Origin: Anagrus nilaparvatae
Lineage: Eukaryota; Arthropoda; Insecta; Hymenoptera; Mymaridae
Assembly: GCA_022575985.1 (NCBI GenBank)
Contig: JAKSXM010000007.1
Coordinates: 29,700,501 to 29,764,500 of the forward strand
Direction of reading: 5' to 3'
Length of the DNA: 64,000 nucleotides
Shown: one piece after another, positions 57,661 through 64,000 of the stretch
How the letters are laid out: each line of letters starts with the position of its first letter
Numbering within the stretch: position 1 is the stretch's first letter
Notes under the pieces: model-generated
Told to the model about the DNA's origin: nothing
The model's database searches: none
The model's input: the letters and a program-made list of their open reading frames with translations, nothing else
Program-made: the position numbers and the translations under genes

Positions 57661-58500
57661 AAAATACGCTGCCAAGTAATTGACACTATGGTTCCTCATT
57701 AGCAATAACAAAATGTTCTTAATGGTCTATTTTACCTAACAAAGTATAATATCATAAGAAAAACTAAGAATGATCTATGAATGATCTTTTTCTTAAAACT
57801 GTTAGTTTAACATCTCATAGAAAAAATTAGGTTTTTTCCATAAAAAAAAGAAGATTTTTCTACACTAGTACATAATCTTCTTTTATGATAATTATGTCTG
57901 ATAGACAGTTTTTGGTGTAGCTGGTGTAGTTATATCTTGAAAACATAATTACACCAGCTACAGGAATAAAGAAAAAATTTTTGCTATGTTTAAATTGAGG
58001 AATAAAAATGATACCTAGTAAAAAAGTTAATTCTAGATACTAGCAATTTCGTAGAAATAAATTATTTAGTGCTACGTCCAAAAAAAAAAAATTATGGTAT
58101 TTTTTTAATTATTTTATGTAAAAAATTTAAAAAAAAAAATTTTGAAAAATTACGTATCAGATGGAGAAATCCTTTACAAACGATAATTCTATATATTCGT
58201 ACTTTCAAAGAAAGAAATTAAGTATTGCGTTCTAAAATAAAAACAAAAGTGGCGTTTTTGTATTTTTTGGCGACAAAAATGTTAAGAAAAAAATTTTGAA
58301 AAAATTACGTATCAGATCCAAAAAATTACTATAAACGATATTTCTAAAACTAATACTCCCATAGAAATAAATTAAGTAGTGCGTTCATAAAGAAAAAAAA
58401 AATTGGTATTTTTTGTATTTTTTGATGAAAAAAATTTTCAAAAAATAAATTATATGATTCGAGTTATAGAGTAAAAACAATACTTCTAGATATTACCCGG
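57661..58500 (+). repeat. Partial copy of the giant-palindrome family
   Basis: ACGCTGCCAAGTAATTGACA and CAATAACAAAATGTTCTTAA match 34613-34675 with few changes, and the following units (TTCTAGATA, TAAATTAAGTA, poly-A/T tracts) match the 34680-35350 arm. A non-matching segment at about 57745-58005 interrupts it. Only one arm is present. Confidence 0.75.
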
Positions 58501-59737
58501 GCGAGAATGAATCTCCGAAAGAATATGTTAAGAGTATTCCCGTACAATGATCGAGGCTCGAAAAATTTAAGAATTTAGCTCGAAAAAGTATTTTTTTAAT
58601 ATTCCCTGGGAACAAATGGTCAAAGATACGATGATAGTTTACATATAAAAATCATATTTTTTCTTGCTTCAAAAAGTATTAATTCTTATGTATTTGTCCT
58701 TGATTAATTTTATTTATTCATAGCTTGACGTAAAAAAAGTGCTTGAAAATATCTAAAGAATACTTTTTCAATCCTTGTTTTTTGTACCGTCTGAGCATTG
58801 GAAAAATAATTTATTTGTTAGTAAAGTTATTCAAACAGCCTGCGAATGTATACTTAAAAAATACTTTTTCAAAGCTCAAATTTTAGCATCGTAAGAGTAC
58901 TGAAAAAATAATTTTTCTTATTCTCTGTATTTTGATTTATCATAAAGTTAAGCCGCGTATCTATATTCGAAAAGTACTTATTCGGAGGTTGCATAATCAT
59001 CGTTACGATATGATTTCATTCAATAAAAAACAGCGTGCCGATGATTAAATAGCTACCGAAAAGTATTATCATAATAAACATAATAAAAATATTTTTGTAA
59101 TAAGTAAAAAATATTTTAAAAAAAATAATTTAAATTATTATAGTCACTATAATAATATATTAAATATAAATTTATTTTTTTTTTATTTTTTTATTTTTTT
59201 ATTTTTTTTTTTTCATTATTTGATGAGGATTTGAACCTGGGTCTTCCGCCTCAAATTCCAACACTTAATCCGCTGCTCCATTATGACTGCATGCAAAATA
59301 ATAAAAATTTCTTATATAAAAGAGCAAAAGTTATAAATGAACTTATAAATTTTTTGATTTAGGCCACAAATCAGAGCAGTAAAATTATTTTAACAGTATT
59401 TATTCCGAGCAAACATTAAACACCTATTTCGCATCGATGCAATAATTTCTAAAGTTTTTGTTGCTCCGTACTCGTTTGAAAAAATACTTAAACAATACTT
59501 TTTCGAGGGTCGGCTGCCTGCAAAGACGTCAAACGTAAACAATAATGAAATAAACTTCCCTTACTATGTTTACAATATCTTGATGATATTAAAACGGCGA
59601 TCAAAAGGATTAGAAACTAAAATAAATTTGACAAAGATTTATTAATTTTACAAGTTTTTGTCAGTAATAACCAAGTCTTAAAAAGCTTTAAAAAATATTC
59701 TTTCGAATATGATTTCACTATTTAATGAATTATAAAC
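58501..59737. other. Non-coding stretch with repeated AAAGTATT / AATACTTTTT words
   Basis: The word occurs in either direction at about 58584, 58671, 58761, 58865, 58969, 59058, 59480 and 59494. Repeated short words in both orientations are common in subterminal regions of DNA transposons, but no clear ends were found. A tRNA-like segment lies inside (59170-59292). Confidence 0.4.
59170..59292 (-). mobile_element. tRNA-like SINE fragment with A-rich tail
   Basis: On the minus strand GGAGCAGCGGATTAAG (A-box-like) and CCCAGGTTCAAATCCTC (B-box-like) lie about 35 bp apart and are followed by an A-rich tail, seen on the plus strand as T-runs at 59172-59212. The T-stem pairs only partly. The structure resembles the insertion at 15405-15832 but the sequence differs. 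Confidence 0.45.
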
Positions 59738-60420
59738 TCACATCCGTTTCAAAGCAGATTTTATATTCTTTTGGTATTCAATAAATATGTTTTCAAAGAT
59801 TCTGTTGCCGCGAGAACCAGAACAGCGAAAATCAGAACAGGATGTAGGAATGTTGATTTTTTTAAGTGAGACTAATAGCGCTTTTTTCCATTCAGGTGGA
59901 AATACCCCTTTTATTAAGGATTTGTTTAAGAGCTTGACCAAAAAAGGACCAATAATAGGAAGAGATTTGGCTACTACATTCCGAGGGATTCCATCATCAC
60001 CAGTTACCTTGGATTTAAAATGAGCGATAGCTAGGATCACATCGTTGAGAGATACTTCAGAAAAGGTAAAGTCTTCATTAGACGCATTATTGATTATGTC
60101 ATCAACGCCACTCAGATTTTCTGAGAGAGAGTGAGAAATGTCTACAAAAAATGAATTTATATCGTTGGGGGAGAAGCGATGAAGGTCAGATTTAAGAGTA
60201 GACAATAAAACAAGTAGGCGGAGTTCGCGCCAGATGTCTTTATTATTATTAAGAGCATCAATAATGTGCTCATTGAAATAAGTATTTCAATCTCGTCAGA
60301 AAGTTTGATGAGTTCATTGAGTAAAAAAGCATTATTAGAGCGTAGGTAGCGTTTTTCAGTTGCTTTTCTCTTTTTAATTAACAATTGTAGTTCAGTGATA
60401 ATCCAAGATGGGTTTTTGTT
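59738..60420 (-). pseudogene. Jockey/CR1-like LINE reverse transcriptase fragment
   Basis: Minus strand. The upstream piece (from about 60420 to 60290) reads NPSWIITELQLLIKKRKA, the linker before the RT. After a frameshift, the frame 60205-59738 carries SEVSLNDVILAIAHFKS, GDDGIPRNVV, LLNKSLIKGVFPPEWKKALL and SCSDFR, the first RT blocks. After SDFR the expected RPISLL box is missing and unrelated-looking codons follow, so the domain is cut there. No catalytic motif remains. Confidence 0.7.
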
Positions 60421-60429
60421 AGGTTTAAC

Positions 60430-60760
60430 TGATCGAAACGCTAGGTACCTTCTATACCTTTAAACTTATTTAAAAATTTATCTAATATCACCACTTTGTA
60501 TGCTTTAATAAAAAAAGAGATGACAATTAACATCCGCATATATGAAAAGTGGGGGTGATGAATTTGTAAATTTGTTTGATATCATTTACTCGAAAAAAGG
60601 TGGACAAAAATTCAATTGTTTTATATTGAATAATATTTTTAAAAATAAAAATAGCAGTTATTATTAAGAAAATAGATAGGTCATTTTTTTGAATATCCAT
60701 TACTTTATAAAGTAAATTTTAATGGTAAATTAAAAACAGTTAAAAATAAATTTAAAAGAT
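60430..60760. other. No gene recognised
   Basis: AT-rich, with stops in all frames. Confidence 0.4.
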
Positions 60761-61125
60761 GAATGGGTATTGTGATTACCAGAAAAGAGATTTTTCAGAT
60801 GCTGAAGATGAAAGTTTATTTTCGAAATTCGGTAAAATATATACAACAAATAGCAAAATAGCGAAAATAACTTATCCACTGCAATAGAAAATAAACAAAA
60901 TAAAGAAGTAGTTTCATTAAAAGTTGATAAAGCAGATAATTTTAGTAATTATGCAAACGTTTATAAAAATCCAAGTAGTTCAAAAACAATTATAACAGAT
61001 ACATTAAATAATCATTTAGTAGCTCGGGGTAGAGGATTTTTTAGAAATCCTATATTCCAAACCGTAAGGGAAAAAATAAAGTTAAATTTAAGAATCCAAA
61101 TCCATTAATGCCTGTCTGGTGGCAA
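60761..61125 (+). pseudogene. Gene-like frameshifted relic of unknown identity
   Basis: From ATG 60761 the frame reads NGYCDYQKRDFSDAEDESLF and SKFGKIYTTNS to a TAG at 60887. One base away the reading continues STAIENKQNKEVVSL, ITDTLNNHLVARGRGFFRN and, after another shift, FKNPNPLMPVWWQVFIKV. The composition and the RGRG block look like a real protein with two frameshifts. The order (acidic start, RG motif, then a W-W-x-V-x-I segment) vaguely recalls nuclear RNA export factors, but this is not established. It abuts an R1-type LINE fragment. Confidence 0.3.
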
Positions 61126-61149
61126 GTATTTATAAAGGTTAGGTATATG

Positions 61150-61590
61150 GACGTTGCCCAGGAGAGGTTAAACTATGTCAAGAGACAAATCAACCTGTGG
61201 ATAGATATACACGGGCTCCAGCTTGAGATCCTGAAAACGCAGATCGTACAGCTGACCCATTGAAGTATTTCCACCATATTCTAAATAAGTGTCGACGATT
61301 GTGAGAATCTTCACTCGGTATAAACCAGAACATGGGTAAAGTAAATGGGAGTTCAGCTTATCAACAAGCTAAGCTTCTGGTAACAATTTCAAAGGGCGAG
61401 TGAAAAGGTCACGTAAATGGGAGTTCAGCTTATCAACAAGCTAAGCTTCTGGTAACAATTTCAAAGGGCGAGTGAAAAGGTCACGTCAGTCGCATCCTTC
61501 CTGTCAAGGCTCATGGCCTACAAAATAGCAGAGTACGTAAAGGCCATCCTGTTAATGAAGAAGTAGGAGGTCTGTCTATCGTAGAGAGAT
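61150..61590 (+). mobile_element. Rearranged R1-type LINE fragment with 76-bp tandem duplication
   Basis: 61150-61335 matches the RT region downstream of the active site (QINLWIDIHGL, compare QINLWMGKHGL at about 12945). AAATGGGAGTTCAGCTTATC through GAAAAGGTCACG is present twice in tandem (about 61339-61413 and 61415-61489). After GGCTCATGGCCTAC near 61520 the match jumps to the 3' end (AGCAGAGTACGTAA, TCTATCGTAGAGAG, compare 30236-30300), so about 700 bases are deleted. Confidence 0.8.
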
Positions 61591-61699
61591 TGTTATTGTA
61601 TGACATTTATTGTATAGTATTTTTATTCTCCGGGCGATTAATATGTTCCTTCGATAAATTTTAACATGGAACATGTTCATTGGATGGGGTATTTGAAAA

Positions 61700-61965
61700 A
61701 GTCCGGCTCGGCAGGGGGGGGGGGTGAAAAAGTGACGCTTTTAGGGGGGGGGGGGGTCAAAAATTGACGCTTTTAGGGGGGGGGGGGGGTCAAAAATTGA
61801 CGCTTTTAGGGGGGGGGTCAAAAATTGACGTTTTTAGGGGGGGGGTCAAAAATTGACGCTTTTAGGGGGGGTCAAAAATTGACGTTTTTAGGGGGGGGGG
61901 GGTCAAAAATTGACGCTTTTAGGGGGGGGGGGTCAAAAATTGACGTTTTTAGGGGGGGGGTCAAA
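61700..61965. repeat. G-run minisatellite, about 9 units
   Basis: Units: GGGGGGGTCAAAAATTGACG(C/T)TTTTAG, with G-runs varying from about 7 to 14. Regularly spaced G-runs could form G-quadruplexes or cause replication slippage. Not coding. Confidence 0.9.
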
Positions 61966-61984
61966 TGGACTTAGAATATTTTCG

Positions 61985-62457
61985 ATTCAGGGACTTTTGG
62001 TGCAGAAGTACCTAGGGACCTATGGTGCAGAAGTACCTAGGGACCTTTGGTGCAGAAGTACCTAGGGACTATTGGTGCAGAAGTCCCTAAAGACCTTTGG
62101 TGCAGAAGTACCTAGGAACCTTTGGTGCAGAAGTACCTAGGGAGCATTGGTGCAGAAGTACCTAGGGACTATTGGTGCAGAAGTCCCTAAAGACCTTTGG
62201 TGCAGAAGTACCTAGGAACCTTTGGTGCAGAAGTCCCTAAAGACCTTTGGTGCAGAAGTACCTAGGGAGCATTGGTGCAGAAGTACCTAGGGACCTATGG
62301 TGCAGAAGTCGCTAAAGACCTTTGGTGCAGAAGTACCTAGGAAGTTTTGGTGCAGAAGTACCTAGGGAGCATTGGTGCAGAAGTCCCTAAAGACCTTTGG
62401 TGCAGAAGTACCTATGGAGTATTGGTGCAGAAGTACCTAGGGACCATTGGTGCAGAA
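61985..62457. repeat. 25-bp minisatellite, about 19 units
   Basis: Unit TGGTGCAGAAGTACCTAGGGACCTT with two alternating variants (GTACCTAGGGA and GTCCCTAAAGA), forming higher-order blocks. Contiguous without unique spacers, so not a CRISPR array. Confidence 0.92.
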
Positions 62458-62730
62458 TTTTTAAGAATTCATTATAAAAATTAATAAAAAATAAATTCAT
62501 ATTCATATTATTTAAAAAACTATAATAATTTGAAAATTTAATTAATTTAGTTCATTTTGATGTCTAAGCAGCATGATTTCTATAATAAAAATCTAAATAT
62601 AAATATTTGCATATAAATATTTATATTATGAACACAATAAATACTTTATTATCAATGTTATAAATGAACATGTTCCATGCTCGTTGGTTGTGTAGTTACA
62701 CAAACCGGTTATAAATTTTTATAAGAACAG

Positions 62731-63020
62731 ACGTGTTGAAAGTAAGTATATTTTTTTAACCTTACTTTTCATTTATTAAATCTGTTTTTTATTTAGAGTC
62801 ATTAATCTTGGATAGCTTTTGCAAATTTAATGATAGTTGTCTATTCTTAGATTTCGCTACTTGCCAATTGAATAAATGCGTCTGTTCTTTTTTTTGGACA
62901 CTGAAACCATAAAAAAAAAAGTTTAACCTGCCAAAAAATTAATGAATGCAAAAAGAGACTCGTCATGCAAAGAAGATTAAGTCAACTAAAAATGAATGTA
63001 GAAAAAAAATTTCCTTATTT
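62731..63020. other. No gene recognised
   Basis: AT-rich, no repeat relationship noted. Confidence 0.4.
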
Positions 63021-63029
63021 TTATACTAT

Positions 63030-63790
63030 TTGTACTGATTTCTTTTGGGGTGGTCTAACGGACTAAGCATTGTTAAAAAACAGTTTTAATATTCATCTTT
63101 AGTTTTAGCGTCTCAAAAAACATAAGAATACACATTGAGTTTTAATTTTCCTAATAAAAATATTTTTAACTCGTTTGGGGGGGTTTAATGGGGGCACTGG
63201 GGTGGCCTAGAGAATCAAACATTGGTTAAACACATTTTTTATATTCATCTTTGGTTTTAGCGCCTCAGAAAACATAACAATACACATTGAGTTTTAGTTT
63301 TTTTAATAAAAATTTTTATATCTCGTTTTGGGGGGGGGGCATGGGGCCACTGGGGTGGTTTACAGGGCCAAAAATTAGTAGAAAACATTTTTTATATTCA
63401 TATTTGGTTTCACCGTCCCAAAAAATATAAGAATTCATATTAAGTTTTAATTTTTGTAATAAACATATTTTTACCCGTTTGGGGGGGGGGGGGGTATGAA
63501 TAGGGGCACTGGGGTCCTCTACAGGGCCAAACGTTGGTTAAAAACATTTTTGTATACATTTTTGGTATAAGCATCCCAAAAAACATGAGTATATAGTTCA
63601 ATTTTCATTTTTCGAAAAAAAATAATTTTTCACTTTTTGGGGGTGCATATGGGGGCGCTGGGGGCAAATTGGCTAGTTAAATTGCATTTCTATGGCCATA
63701 TTCGGTTTTAGAACCACCAAAAACCTCCATTCCATGGGGTCTACCTTCTGGCACATGACTTTTTTTTTTGTGTGCCTGTGTTATTGTTTC
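63030..63790 (+). repeat. About 155-bp tandem repeat with G-runs
   Basis: Five diverged units, each with a G-run, then GGGCACTGGGGTGG or similar (about 63187, 63344, 63502, 63651), then AACATTGGTTAAAnACATTTTTTATATTCAT and TTTGGTTTnAnCnnCnCAAAAAAnAT. The last unit continues into ACCTCCATTCCATGGGGTCTACC and TGTGTGCCTGTGTTATT, the inverted counterpart of 44230-44300. Confidence 0.8.
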
Positions 63791-64000
63791 TTAATACGCA
63801 CCAAAAAATTCTGAAGGTATTGTATATTTTAAGTTTGACAACACTTTTTAATCGATTCGCAAAAACTGATCAAACTGCGGTAAATATAAATTCTAAATCT
63901 CGATTTGAATTGTTTGCTTCTAACTTATAAACTTTAGTATCCTTAAAAATATAGATACTTTAAACCATGCATTAGGATTTGAGTAGTATCCTTGACTACG
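63791..64000. other. Window end, no gene recognised
   Basis: AT-rich. Upstream PIG-T exons, if the gene is intact, would be expected beyond this end on the minus strand. Confidence 0.35.

Larger units (their letters stand above)
61650..62730. mobile_element. Relative of the giant-palindrome family carrying G-run minisatellites
   Basis: ACATGGAACATGTTCATT near 61663 faces AATGAACATGTTCCATGC near 62662, followed by GGTTGTGTAGTTACACAAACCGGTTATAAA; both blocks occur in the palindrome arms (about 35380 and 37130). GGTCAAATGGACTTAGAATATTTTCGATTCAGGGACTT at 61957-61998 also matches 36900-36970. Between them lie the two arrays below. Confidence 0.65.

Noticed and set aside
61985..62457. Regular 25-bp repeats as a possible CRISPR array
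   Set aside because: Units are contiguous with no unique spacers, the genome is eukaryotic, and variants alternate as in a minisatellite.

Overview
This is a very AT-rich animal window, most probably from an insect. The signs are an R1-type LINE, a BEL/Pao LTR retrotransposon, a P-element/THAP transposase, hAT and TTAA-duplicating DNA transposons, tRNA-derived SINE-like pieces and a conserved eukaryotic GPI-transamidase exon flanked by splice signals. There are no bacterial operons. The insect order cannot be settled from the sequence. Almost everything is transposable elements or their relics, many nested.

Layout. 1-3906: AT-rich, no gene. 3907-7351: a DNA element with terminal inverted repeats of about 965 bp enclosing one minus-strand reading frame. 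That frame joins an OTU-type cysteine protease domain to a helix-turn-helix, interrupted by a single TAA. 9925-10445: 3' end of a Jockey/CR1-like LINE. 10582-14180: an R1-clade LINE whose catalytic RT motif is deleted. 14340-17331: a decayed P-element/THAP transposase with a SINE-like insertion. 17435-25646: the ends of a second BEL/Pao element whose coding core is gone, filled with TTAA-type elements, a Helitron-like end, a 180-bp-arm palindrome and a LINE ORF1 relic. 29626-30557: 5'-truncated copy of the R1 LINE. 32950-33617: a TGATCA-based 13-bp minisatellite. 34220-39113: a 4.9-kb palindrome with an 800-bp transposon in one arm only; the other arm preserves the empty site. 42296-43375: a foldback TTAA element.

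The one clear host gene is the terminal exon of PIG-T (GPI transamidase subunit) at 43805-44069 on the minus strand. A second possible terminal exon of unknown identity lies at 39706-39821.

45951-57434 is a hAT element (8-bp target duplication, one mismatch). It contains a BEL/Pao retrotransposon at 46321-54722 with identical 194-bp LTRs and a perfect 5-bp target duplication, so a very recent insertion. Its gag-pol is full length apart from two frameshifts, one next to an A7 run. The end of the window (57661-64000) holds fragments of the big palindrome family, a Jockey-like RT fragment, an R1 fragment with an internal tandem duplication, G-run minisatellites and a roughly 155-bp G-run repeat that also occurs inverted at 44230-44840.

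The most unusual objects are the OTU-HTH long-TIR element, the 4.9-kb palindrome with its internally documented insertion, and the four TTAA-flanked elements.
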